Source: Bacillota bacterium (lineage in GTDB: Bacteria; Bacillota; Desulfitobacteriia; Desulfitobacteriales; Desulfitobacteriaceae). From it: DNA of 64,000 nt. Below the pieces are notes generated by a model, which saw nothing but the letters and a program-made list of their open reading frames with translations, had not been told where the DNA came from and did not search any database. The position numbers and the translations under genes were made by a program. Below are positions 25,766 through 33,354 of the stretch, piece by piece. Position 1 is the first letter of the stretch; every line of letters starts with the position of its first letter. The stretch is taken from contig JAEWCM010000176.1 in the NCBI GenBank assembly GCA_023390635.1, forward strand, positions 28,138 through 92,137, in the 5' to 3' direction.

Positions 25766-26680
25766 TTATGGAAACAGGTTCTTAAAGGCAGTAAGGGACA
25801 TCCCGCCAGGAATGCGGATTCTTTTTAAGGTTAAGGGATTATCGCCTAAATGGACTTTCCCCGACTTAGTTGTAAAGCCAAGCTTATATCCTAGATGGAG
25901 CATTATTTCAAGTGTCTTATCGTTGTAACTGCCTGAGGGAAAGCACAAGGCATCAACACTTTTCCCAATATTACTTTCTAGATCTTTCTTTGATTGGGCA
26001 AGCTCTGTTTCAAGTTGCTTAGATGAAAGAGTAGATAAGTCTGGATGGGTTACCGTATGACTTGCAATGCTGTTGCCTTGGTCTGCAAGCTCATGTATTT
26101 GTTCCCAGCTCATCATTCCAGACCCCACTGAGCTTGTAATAATGAAAAATGTTGCTCGAAAGTCATTTTCACGTAAGATTGGCCAGGCAGCTTGATAATT
26201 ATCTATATATCCATCATCAAAAGTAATCAGAATAGGTTTTTGTGGAACAGACTTTTGATGTACCAGCGCTTGATAAAAATCTTCAAGTGATAAAGTTGAA
26301 TAGTTGTGGGACTTTAACCATTCTATTTCCTCTGCGAATTGCGTGACTGGTACTCCCAAATTGTTTCCGGGTATATAGCTAATTGAATGATACATAAGTA
26401 CGGGAATACCCTCCGCAGGAAATGCACTTAGTTCTGGAGTTGAAGCTTGTACCTCTTCTGGAGGGGTCTCCACCCGTTGTGGTGGGGACTCTTTTTTCGT
26501 CATTTGACCCTTTTGAGATATCTCCGGAGCGTTTATATTTTTAAACTGGCCCACGGATAAATTATTATTCACGATGTTTTCGGTTCTATTTGTAGAAGAA
26601 GGACCTGATTGATAAGAGCATCCGTTGAGTAAAAGTAAAAGAGCCAAGGCAACTAGGGGTACTCGCAAAAGACGAGTCAT
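25766..26680 (-). CDS. polysaccharide deacetylase lipoprotein
   Basis: A 304-residue lipoprotein. The signal peptide ends in a lipobox (LLLNGC, Cys about residue 21). A Ser/Asn/Pro-rich linker (about 25-90) leads to a NodB-type deacetylase domain with ILITFDDGY and IASHTVTHPDLS carrying the metal-binding aspartate and histidines, and LCFPSGSYND. It should remove acetyl groups from a cell-wall or surface polysaccharide outside the cell. GGAGG lies 8 bases before the ATG. It is a single-gene unit near the start of the cassette-like region. Confidence 0.86.
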   Translation of the reverse strand: MTRLLRVPLVALALLLLLNGCSYQSGPSSTNRTENIVNNNLSVGQFKNINAPEISQKGQMTKKESPPQRVETPPEEVQASTPELSAFPAEGIPVLMYHSISYIPGNNLGVPVTQFAEEIEWLKSHNYSTLSLEDFYQALVHQKSVPQKPILITFDDGYIDNYQAAWPILRENDFRATFFIITSSVGSGMMSWEQIHELADQGNSIASHTVTHPDLSTLSSKQLETELAQSKKDLESNIGKSVDALCFPSGSYNDKTLEIMLHLGYKLGFTTKSGKVHLGDNPLTLKRIRIPGGMSLTAFKNLFP

Positions 26681-26759
26681 ATTTGTACCTCCATTAGAAT
26701 TACTTTCCTTTTAGGTTACCCTTAAACCCATGCATTACCCACTAAGTATATTAGATATA

Positions 26760-27212
26760 CTATAAATCTTTCTGCATACACAGGCTATTTGTATTCCCTA
26801 TATACGGTTCAAAATTATCTATTATTTCGTATCCAGTTTTTCTATACAAATCAATTGCTTCATGTTGTTTTATTCCTGTTTCTAGAAAGGCATATTTATA
26901 TCCTTTACTTCTTCCCAGCTTTTCCATCTCACTAATTACTATTTTCGATAGTCCTTGTCGTCTATTTTCTTTTGTTACAAATACTCGTTTTAATTCTATA
27001 GCGTCAATATTGTGTTCCTTAAATGCTCCACAGGCAACAGGAACATCATCTTTATAAATAATTACCACATCATTTATACAATCAACCTCGTTATATTTAT
27101 CATATTGTTTTTGTAATTCTCCATATCGTTCATTGAGGTCATCATTTAACAGTTCTAAAAGTTTAATAAAATCAATATTTGTACTATCAGTGCCTACTAT
27201 TTTCAAACTCAT
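26760..27212 (-). CDS. GNAT-family N-acetyltransferase
   Basis: A 150-residue acetyltransferase. The acetyl-CoA binding motif is ENRRQGLSKIVISEMEKLG near residues 77-96 (R/Q-x-x-G-x type), followed by GYKYAFLETG and a terminal YRKTGYEII segment. The substrate is unknown. A GGGGAT site precedes the ATG. It is the leftmost member of the run of single-gene units with attC-like spacers. One such spacer (27251-27297) lies just upstream. Confidence 0.8.
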   Translation of the reverse strand: MSLKIVGTDSTNIDFIKLLELLNDDLNERYGELQKQYDKYNEVDCINDVVIIYKDDVPVACGAFKEHNIDAIELKRVFVTKENRRQGLSKIVISEMEKLGRSKGYKYAFLETGIKQHEAIDLYRKTGYEIIDNFEPYIGNTNSLCMQKDL

Positions 27213-27250
27213 TTTATATCCCCTAATCTCATACTAGACTTATCGTAGTG

Positions 27251-27297
27251 TCATAACTGTCTGCACCTCTGTCAATTTCGCAAATGCCTTGTTAGGC
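27251..27297 (-). repeat. attC-like site E (weak)
   Basis: On the minus strand the segment starts with GCCTAAC, an exact RYYYAAC box, and ends with GTTATGA, a near match to GTTRRRY. The inner arms pair poorly (only GCA/TGC beyond the boxes). It is shorter (47 nt) than the other sites. It lies between the phosphatase pseudogene and the GNAT gene, where a cassette junction would be. Confidence 0.3.
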
Positions 27298-27340
27298 GAT
27301 ATATGCTATTTTTTAGAGATATTCAACCCCAGGTCATGAT

Positions 27341-27993
27341 CTACAAAAGTATTTTTCTTAAGTCATTAACATCCTCAGCAATGAATGTTGGATGCTCCTT
27401 TTCAATCTCATCATGCGAACCATAACCGTATAATACGCCAATCGAATCAACACCTGACTCTTGTGCCCCAATCATATCGTGTTTGCGGTCTCCTACCATC
27501 ACAGCTTTAGCTTTTACTTCTAACTTGCATTGCTTTAAGGCATATGAAATAACTTCACCTTTTCTGCTCCGACTCCCGTCTAAATTGCTACCTGCAGTAA
27601 TAATAGGTACTTGCTTAAGCCAAAATGATCTACAATCTGCTGAGCAAATTCCGTAGGTTTTGACGTAGCGACAATTAACTTTATACCATTGTTAAATAAT
27701 TCTCCAAGTAACTCCGGTATTAATGGGTAGACCTCATTCTCAAAAAGCCCTTTGCTCGCAAAATATTCCCTGTACTTTTCTATTGCAATTGCAGCTATAT
27801 CGTTATCAAAGGAATAATATTCCATGAAAGATTCTTTTAGTGGAGGTCCTATAAACTTTTTTAATTGGTCAATATTCTTCTCTATAATTCCAAAATATTT
27901 TAAGGAGTATTGAATTGAGTTAATTATACCCTCCTGTGGGTCAGTGAGTGTTCCATCCAAATCGAATAGAATGATATCATATTTTTCTATCAT
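27341..27993 (-). pseudogene. phosphoglycolate phosphatase-like HAD gene broken by a frameshift
   Basis: The first part (27993 down to about 27615) encodes a HAD phosphatase start: FDLDGTLTDPQEGI, a cap domain, and VATSKPTEFAQQIVDHFGLSKY (in part). After SKY the frame runs into a stop at 27580. A different frame then continues without a break to a stop at 27341 with the rest of the protein (GSNLDGSRSRKGEVI, MVGDRKHDMIGA, GVLYGYGS). Joined, the two give the full PGP/PpaX-like protein of about 215 residues. The break lies around 27605-27615. It is a real frameshift or a sequencing error. Confidence 0.85.
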
Positions 27994-28019
27994 ACTTTAA
28001 AGTCCATCTCCATCTAAAT

Positions 28020-28550
28020 CTAACGTTTTACATTACGACGCTTATCTGAGAATCTTCCCATTATTACAGTATTATAATAATTGCCATCTCTATGAACGCG
28101 ATCCTCTCTTAATAACCCTTCTTCTACAAAACCATATCTTTTGTATAATTGAATTGCCTTTGTATTCACTTCTATTACACTTAATGAAATCTTTTCGATT
28201 CCTACAGCATCCGCCCATTGTAAAATGTTCTCCAACATTATCCTGCCAATCCCATTTCCCCAATACTCCCTCAAAATACATATTCCAAACTCTGCTTTAT
28301 GCTTAAATCTACTAAGAGTGTTTCCTTCACATCGAGCAAAACCAATAATCTTCCTATTCACTTCCGCAACTAAAAACAAGTTCCGTTCTGCTATTGAGTC
28401 TTCATAAATCAAATTTTCGAAATCCTCTTGCGTCAATAAACCTTCACCGGCTTCTCGATCGAGGTTTTCTGTTTCACCATCAATTTGAACTCTTAGCCTA
28501 GATAATTCCAGTGCATCATCTTTTATCGGACAGCGCAGTATCCATTTCAT
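28020..28550 (-). CDS. GNAT-family N-acetyltransferase (RimI/SpeG-like)
   Basis: A 176-residue acetyltransferase. The acetyl-CoA loop is REYWGNGIGRIMLENIL near residues 94-110, followed by IEKISLSVIEVNTKAIQLY and YGFVEEG, typical for the RimJ/L-related and spermidine acetyltransferase group. The substrate is unknown. AAGGATAAG precedes the ATG. It lies 26 bases upstream of the broken phosphatase gene on the same strand, so those two were probably cotranscribed. Confidence 0.82.
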   Translation of the reverse strand: MKWILRCPIKDDALELSRLRVQIDGETENLDREAGEGLLTQEDFENLIYEDSIAERNLFLVAEVNRKIIGFARCEGNTLSRFKHKAEFGICILREYWGNGIGRIMLENILQWADAVGIEKISLSVIEVNTKAIQLYKRYGFVEEGLLREDRVHRDGNYYNTVIMGRFSDKRRNVKR

Positions 28551-28702
28551 TACTTATCCTTCTATTTCCTTACTTTCGATAACCAAATCTTTCCCACCTT
28601 TAGAAAACTTGAATATTTCAAATTACCTCGTATACCGGCCCTCAATTTTGAGCGTCCCATGAGGGGCACGTACTTTAATCACTACTTGCCTTCTGTAAAA
28701 TC

Positions 28703-29149
28703 TTAGTCCCTTAAATAGAATAATTCTTCACCGATTAAGTCTTCTCTTCTTCTCCATCTGACACGCCTGGCTGAAATCCAAGTTGCAAAATCATAATCAT
28801 CTCGATTGCTCTCCGTCCAATCGTCCTTATCGGCCCAATAAAATACGTCACCCATCTTTATGAATGTCGCTTCGTAAATATCTGTAGAATATTCCTTATC
28901 TACTGGCTTTACGTGTAGTTTAATCAAATTTCCAAGCTCAACCTCAATAACAGAAGGATTTTCCCACTGGCGCTGAAAGAGAACTCTAACGACTGCTTCA
29001 TTTAACATTGTCATTGAGAGATCTTTCCGTACGAACGTTCCGGTTCTATAATGGATCTCTTTAATACATGAATCGTGAAAGTAACCAAACAAATTCATAA
29101 ATTCTTTAATCTCAGCATCTGTAGCTATTGAAGTCCAGTCCAGCGCCAT
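28703..29149 (-). CDS. conserved hypothetical protein
   Basis: A 148-residue soluble protein, acidic in the C-terminal half and rich in Trp and Asp (FYWADKDDWTESNRDDYD), ending with a basic WISARRVRWRRRED motif. It resembles small unnamed firmicute proteins that begin with a FHDSCIKEI-like segment (recalled, not checked). No catalytic motif is visible. It stands alone between two intergenic regions and is followed by no clear terminator. Confidence 0.6.
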   Translation of the reverse strand: MALDWTSIATDAEIKEFMNLFGYFHDSCIKEIHYRTGTFVRKDLSMTMLNEAVVRVLFQRQWENPSVIEVELGNLIKLHVKPVDKEYSTDIYEATFIKMGDVFYWADKDDWTESNRDDYDFATWISARRVRWRRREDLIGEELFYLRD

Positions 29150-29230
29150 GAAGTATTCACTTCTTTCTTAACTTAAATTATCTTTCCATATCAGATTTCA
29201 CGCATGGAGACGCGGGCGTTTGGTGTATTT

Positions 29231-29306
29231 CGTCTAACGTTTTCGGATTCCCGTCGCGTTTTATTACATTCATCTCTTCTAAGTGTTGAGGACCGACTGT
29301 TATCTG
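29231..29306 (-). repeat. attC-like site D
   Basis: A 76-nt element ending on the minus strand in GTTAGAC, an exact GTTRRRY box, and starting with AGATAAC. The central 13 bases (TTATTACATTCAT on the plus strand, 29261-29273) are identical to the centre of site B at the same distances from both ends. The inner arms pair only partly (TCGG/CCGA region), so the site may be chimeric or decayed. It begins about 40 bases after the nucleotidyltransferase stop. Confidence 0.45.
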
Positions 29307-29346
29307 AAGTACAAATCTTCCAGAGATCTCTTAATTCTATGTAATA

Positions 29347-29946
29347 TTAGTTATCTATTACTTCTACCAAAGGCCACTTCTGTAAAATTCTTTTTTCCTT
29401 GATACGCTCACGAAACAACTCCAATGTTACTCGTTTGGGATTACGTCGAAGCTTCATGTTAAATAAATCCTCTAGACCGAACGGTGCACAGATATCAAGT
29501 TCATCATTCTCTAATAACCTTACTCCTATACTTGTAGCTGTTTCAGGCCATGTTGATATTGCTTCTTCAGTTGATTCCAAGGGCAAAACAGAGTACCCAA
29601 AATATTCCTTATACCAAAGATGTACTGCGGCTTGATTGGTCACTTCCCATGGGACATCAGGCTCTTTCTCCATTAGCAGTTTCAGTATATTCTCATCTCT
29701 TTCTGGGCTTAAGTTCGATGAATCAAAATAAGCCACATCAATATCTTTAAGCGGAGTCCCATCTGAGTATCCATGCAAGTGATCCCATACCAGGGAACGT
29801 ATAACTCCCGCACCAACAAACCAATCTGGAAGATAGCACTCTCGCACAGTTTTTAAGACTTTCATGAACCAATCATTCTCGTAAATTATATTTCTCAATT
29901 CTTGATCATATCTGCGTTCTAAAAAGAGCGTCCCTCCCTTATCCAT
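29347..29946 (-). CDS. nucleotidyltransferase-family protein (DUF925/COG3575 type)
   Basis: A 199-residue protein with the helix-and-GxG region WFVGAGVIRSLVWDHLHGY and the acidic pair KDIDVAYFD near residues 70-78, as in the DUF925 nucleotidyltransferase-like family. A conserved PFGLEDLFNMKLRRNPKR segment lies near the C-terminus. The substrate is unknown. The ATG at 29946 overlaps the stop of the upstream GNAT gene, which suggests translational coupling. A 20-codon longer start inside that gene has no advantage. Confidence 0.75.
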   Translation of the reverse strand: MDKGGTLFLERRYDQELRNIIYENDWFMKVLKTVRECYLPDWFVGAGVIRSLVWDHLHGYSDGTPLKDIDVAYFDSSNLSPERDENILKLLMEKEPDVPWEVTNQAAVHLWYKEYFGYSVLPLESTEEAISTWPETATSIGVRLLENDELDICAPFGLEDLFNMKLRRNPKRVTLELFRERIKEKRILQKWPLVEVIDN

Positions 29947-30520
29947 AGTCGGCAGACTTCTCTTTCCATTCATGCCGGATAATTGCGTACATAACGCAGT
30001 CATCAAATTCCTCTTTGTGAATTAAATATTGCTTCAAAGTTCCTTCATATTTCATTCCGGCTTTTTGCAATACTTTTCCTGATGAGGCGTTTTTACTTCT
30101 GTGAAACGCTTGTACTCTATTAAAGTAAATATGTCTGAATGCATATTCAATAACAGCATTCAATGCTTCTGGCGCATATCCATTCCCCCAGTAGGATTGT
30201 CCAATGCAGTATTCTACATCTGCCCTCCGATTTTTGCTGTCTACAAGATAAAATGCAATTTGACCAATGTTTTCATTTGTTTCTTTTAGAATTATTGTCC
30301 ATCTGTAAAACTCTTTATTGGTATATGAACATATCCATTTTTCAAGTATCTGCTGTGCTTCAGCAATACTATTACATGCTTTCTCGCCGTAGTTATTTTG
30401 AACTTCCGGATCATTTATCCAATTTTGAAATACGCTTTCGGTGTCTGATATTTCAAACCTGCGGAGAACCAATCTTTGTGTTTGTATAGTTTGTGTACCG
30501 ATATGATTAAGTAACATCAT
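29939..30520 (-). CDS. GNAT-family N-acetyltransferase (RimJ/RimL-like)
   Basis: A 193-residue acetyltransferase of the ribosomal-protein type: TQRLVLRRFEISDTESVF at the start, the acetyl-CoA loop QSYWGNGYAPEALNAVIEYAF near residue 113, and KNASSGKVLQKAGMKYEG near 148. Some members confer drug or toxin resistance, which makes them common cassette cargo. ATG 30520 has AGGTGG upstream. It overlaps the start of the nucleotidyltransferase gene, so these form a two-gene unit. Confidence 0.82.
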   Translation of the reverse strand: MMLLNHIGTQTIQTQRLVLRRFEISDTESVFQNWINDPEVQNNYGEKACNSIAEAQQILEKWICSYTNKEFYRWTIILKETNENIGQIAFYLVDSKNRRADVEYCIGQSYWGNGYAPEALNAVIEYAFRHIYFNRVQAFHRSKNASSGKVLQKAGMKYEGTLKQYLIHKEEFDDCVMYAIIRHEWKEKSADYG

Positions 30521-30644
30521 AAACCACCTACAGTCTTTCATCTAAGCTTTTAAAGTCTAATATCACCAAATTATACCATCGATTAACCTTAAGGAAGTAG
30601 AATGAAAATTAATTTCCATTAAAACTTCATATCCCCATCCGCCC

Positions 30645-30667
30645 CTAAATCTCGCCATGGACGGCGG
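30645..30667 (-). repeat. 23-nt leader repeat, copy 1
   Basis: This 23-nt sequence contains CGCCATGGACGGCGG and differs at one base from a copy at 32554-32576 in the same orientation. Both copies lie about 90-125 bases upstream of a cassette-type gene on the minus strand. In copy 2 it forms a small CCCGCC/GGCGGG hairpin, which is weakened by the single change here. Its role is unknown. Confidence 0.6.
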
Positions 30668-30719
30668 CCCCAAGTACGTCCGTAGACCCGCCCCCCATTT
30701 TCGCCCTTTCTAATCTCTT

Positions 30720-31259
30720 TTACCAAATTTCATTATGTGTCATTTCTTCAAGTTTCTTTCTGGGGCGAGCTTTCGGTGTTTCGTTTGCATAGCCAAGAGT
30801 TATAATACTAACCACATATTTATCGGAAGGCACATGTAAGATCGCTCTAATTTCTTCTTGTATAAACCATGCAACCCAGCAAGTACCTAGTCCAATATTG
30901 TCAGCTTCAAGTACAATATGCTCAATAGCAATAGATGTATCTCTGATTATCTGCTTAAGTTCTTGTTGCGGACTATCTTCATCGAGTGATATTTCTACAT
31001 TATCTTCAATTCTAGAACGTATATCTGCGACACACACAATGAAGACTGGTGCGGAGAGCAACCATTTTTGATTATGAGATGCTTCAGACAATTTTTTTCT
31101 AGTTAATTCCGATTTGACGATGATAAAATGCCATGGTTGTGTATTACTACCGGATGGAGCAAGCCTCGCACTCTCAAATAATTGAATAATTTTCTCATCT
31201 TCTACTGGTTTATCAAGATATTTTCTTATACTTCTACGCATATTAATCTGCTCAATCAT
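30720..31259 (-). CDS. nitroreductase-family FMN oxidoreductase
   Basis: A 179-residue nitroreductase. The FMN-binding N-terminus reads NMRRSIRKYLDKPVEDEK, then LAPSGSNTQPWHFIIV near residues 33-48. ADNIGLGTCWVAWF near 118 and the terminal ITLGYANETPKARPRK follow. Members use NAD(P)H to reduce nitro compounds, quinones or other acceptors. The dimeric fold is expected from the length. AAGGAAG precedes the ATG. It is a single-gene unit, preceded by attC-like site A. Confidence 0.87.
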   Translation of the reverse strand: MIEQINMRRSIRKYLDKPVEDEKIIQLFESARLAPSGSNTQPWHFIIVKSELTRKKLSEASHNQKWLLSAPVFIVCVADIRSRIEDNVEISLDEDSPQQELKQIIRDTSIAIEHIVLEADNIGLGTCWVAWFIQEEIRAILHVPSDKYVVSIITLGYANETPKARPRKKLEEMTHNEIW

Positions 31260-31444
31260 AATATTACTTCCTTTTCTTGAATTACTTCTATTTCCTTTGG
31301 TCTAGGATAGTAACTTTATACCATCACTTCTAAGGTAAGAGTACACTTTTATATAAACTTTAAAATGCGGGATTCAAACTAACGCAAACTGGGGACCGAA
31401 ATTTTAAGTTAAAGCTATTAAGAAATTCTCCGATATGGTCGTAT

Positions 31445-31522
31445 CATATAACGTTTCGACGAGTCCCGCAGTGTCTCAACCACATGCATCATCCTCGAGT
31501 TGCGGGACTCCTCTGTTATATG
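31445..31522 (-). repeat. attC-like site A
   Basis: A 78-nt imperfect inverted repeat. The outer boxes are CATATAAC (31445-31452) and GTTATATG (31515-31522). The inner boxes are GAGTCCCGCA (31461-31470) and TGCGGGACTC (31501-31510). The spacers between outer and inner boxes are unequal (8 and 4 bases), as in the unpaired central spacer of integron attC sites. It follows the SpoU methyltransferase gene and precedes the nitroreductase gene. Confidence 0.55.
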
Positions 31523-31635
31523 ACGTTTCCTGCCCCGTGAAGCCAGAGTGCCATGGAGGGCGCGCCCCCAGACAACTCCTAATCAACTAGTTCACAGTTT
31601 AGGAATTTTACGATGCACTATAAGAATATAAAAAT

Positions 31636-32463
31636 TTACCGGGCTCTGAGTTGCCAGAAAGCCACTGCGCTTGCTGCAGCAACATTCAGCGAGTCCACGT
31701 TATGGGACATGGGGATACGAGTGGTGTAATCACAGTGGGCAACCGTGTTGGGTGCCAGTCCATTACCTTCTGTACCCAGTATGATAGCAAGCTTTTCCTG
31801 AGCCATGAGCTGCGGATCGTCTATGCTGACAGCGGTATCACTTAAAGCCATGGCAACGGTCTTAAAGCCCAGCTTGCGCAGACTCTCCATGCCAGGCTGC
31901 GGCCACTGTGAGGGCTCGCTGCCAATACGGGTCCATGGCACTTGGAAGATAGTTCCCATGCTCACTCTCACCGCACGCCGACACATTGGGTCACAGCATG
32001 AGGGGGTAAGCAGCACGGTATCGATGCTTAGTGCCGCAGCCGAGCGAAAAATGGCACCGACGTTGGTAGAGTCCGCAATACCTTCAAGCACAGCCACTCG
32101 ACTTGCACCAGCACACGCCTCCTCAACGCTGGGTAGATGAGGACGCCGCATGGCACACAGCACACCGCGGGTCAGCTGAAAGCCAGTCAGCCCTGCTAGC
32201 AGGTTACTATCGGCAGTATAGACGGGGATATCTCCGCAGCGGGTGATTATATCGTGTGCCTGCCCTTCAATGTATTTGCGCTCCATCAAAAGTGAAATAG
32301 GCTCGCATCCAGCGTCGAGGGCAAGTCCAATTACCTTGGTACTTTCAGCAATAAAGATGCCCATCCCCGGCTCCAACCGGTTGCGCAGCTGCGTTTCCGT
32401 CAGGCGAGCAAAGACATCCAAATTGGGCGATGAAAAATCGCTTATCTCAATGATATTTGACAT
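31636..32463 (-). CDS. SpoU/TrmH-family RNA 2'-O-methyltransferase
   Basis: A 275-residue protein of the SPOUT class. An N-terminal substrate-binding domain (about 1-105) comes before the catalytic knot domain with motif 1 GIADSTNVGAIFRSAAAL, motif 2 LAIILGTEGNGL and motif 3 IPMSHNVDSLNVAAASAVAFW (in part). It should methylate ribose in an rRNA or tRNA using S-adenosylmethionine. AAGGAG precedes the ATG. The gene is flanked by a 19-nt inverted repeat (31515-31533 and 32585-32603, one mismatch) that forms part of the attC-like sites on both sides. Confidence 0.88.
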   Translation of the reverse strand: MSNIIEISDFSSPNLDVFARLTETQLRNRLEPGMGIFIAESTKVIGLALDAGCEPISLLMERKYIEGQAHDIITRCGDIPVYTADSNLLAGLTGFQLTRGVLCAMRRPHLPSVEEACAGASRVAVLEGIADSTNVGAIFRSAAALSIDTVLLTPSCCDPMCRRAVRVSMGTIFQVPWTRIGSEPSQWPQPGMESLRKLGFKTVAMALSDTAVSIDDPQLMAQEKLAIILGTEGNGLAPNTVAHCDYTTRIPMSHNVDSLNVAAASAVAFWQLRAR

Positions 32464-32553
32464 TTTATCTCCTTATGTTCGAGGTTAGTGGTAACATATC
32501 AAACCTTGATTTTTGTAACATAAAATCCTAGAAGTATGAAATAACGCTCTTGT

Positions 32554-32576
32554 CTAAATCCCGCCATGGACGGCGG
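32554..32576 (-). repeat. 23-nt leader repeat, copy 2
   Basis: Second copy of the sequence at 30645-30667 (22 of 23 bases equal). It lies between site B and the SpoU methyltransferase start. CCCGCC and GGCGGG around ATGGAC can form a hairpin. Confidence 0.6.
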
Positions 32577-32595
32577 GCGGTCCTGCAGGAAATGT

Positions 32596-32674
32596 CATAT
32601 AACGTCCCGAGGGTTTGCGACGTCGGGTTATTACATTCATATTCTCTCCGATGTCGCAAACCCTCTGTTATGTG
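32596..32674 (-). repeat. attC-like site B
   Basis: A 79-nt imperfect inverted repeat with outer boxes CATATAAC (32596-32603) and GTTATGTG (32667-32674). The 17-bp inner stem starts with AGGGTTTGCGAC (32610-32621) and pairs with GTCGCAAACCCT (32653-32664). The spacers are 6 and 2 bases, giving the same 4-base difference as site A. The loop contains TTATTACATTCAT, shared with site D. It starts 12 bases after the DinB-type gene stop. Confidence 0.6.
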
Positions 32675-32685
32675 TTGTGCCCACT

Positions 32686-33216
32686 CTATATTTCTAGCCC
32701 GATCTTCTTTTTGAAGGTGTTTATGTGTCCTAGATGATGATTACCATGCCACGCGTAAAGACTTATAGCCTTTTTGAGACTTACGTTTCCGATATCAGGG
32801 TGACGAAATTCAGAATTAAGTTTGGTACTGGTCAATGATCTTATTAATCGAACCCATCTTTTGTGTAACGATTCGACAAGCCTTAGAGAAACATCAACCG
32901 GCATATTCACAGCATCCTCTAGTTCTGCCCATTGTGCCTCGTAGTATGATTTGATTGTGGGACAATCTTCCGTAAGTGCCAATCTAAACCTAACGTACCC
33001 GTTCATATGGCTATCAGCAATATGATGAATCACCTGTCTAATTGTCCATCCCTCAGGTCTATATGAACAGTTCAATTGTTCTTCAGACAAACCTCCAATG
33101 GATTTTAAAAGTAAATCTGGCAGTGCCTCTATGTGTGCAACTAAGCCTGGAATTTGCACGTCACTGACCTCTTCAGAAAAATTAAATTGACCAATGGGAT
33201 ATTTAAGCTCGTCCAT
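32686..33216 (-). CDS. DinB-like metal-dependent protein (YfiT/BstA type)
   Basis: A 176-residue four-helix-bundle protein. Metal ligands are probably the histidines in VIHHIADSH near residue 66 and in AWHGNHHLGH near 160. The N-terminal YPIGQFNF and RPEGWTIRQVIHH segments match YfiT, a bacillithiol S-transferase or metal-dependent hydrolase in Bacillus. A GAGGAGG site precedes the ATG. The gene is flanked by 17-nt inverted repeats (32667-32683 and 33272-33288, 15 of 17 equal), a complete cassette-like unit. Confidence 0.85.
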   Translation of the reverse strand: MDELKYPIGQFNFSEEVSDVQIPGLVAHIEALPDLLLKSIGGLSEEQLNCSYRPEGWTIRQVIHHIADSHMNGYVRFRLALTEDCPTIKSYYEAQWAELEDAVNMPVDVSLRLVESLHKRWVRLIRSLTSTKLNSEFRHPDIGNVSLKKAISLYAWHGNHHLGHINTFKKKIGLEI

Positions 33217-33280
33217 TTAACGGAACCTCCTCTTCATCCTATAATTCTCATCTGGCAAACCTACCCCGAAATGGGCATGA

Positions 33281-33354
33281 CACATAACTCTTTTTTCCCG
33301 AACATGGTCGGGAAATCAACCAAATCAGGAAGGATTAGCGAACATGTTCGGGAA
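33281..33354 (-). repeat. attC-like site C (one end lost)
   Basis: CACATAAC (33281-33288) is followed after 6 bases by TTCCCGAACATG (33295-33306), whose exact complement lies at 33343-33354. The expected second outer box beyond 33354 is not recognisable. This would be the outermost (first) site of the array on the efp side. Confidence 0.4.

Noticed and set aside
28551..28702. attC-like site between the GNAT gene and the hypothetical gene
   Set aside because: Small inverted repeats (CTCAA/TTGAG, CCCCTC/GAGGGG) exist, but no RYYYAAC or GTTRRRY boxes were found.
30542..30719. attC-like site after the nitroreductase gene
   Set aside because: Only the 23-nt repeat is present; no outer boxes were seen, so no site is claimed.
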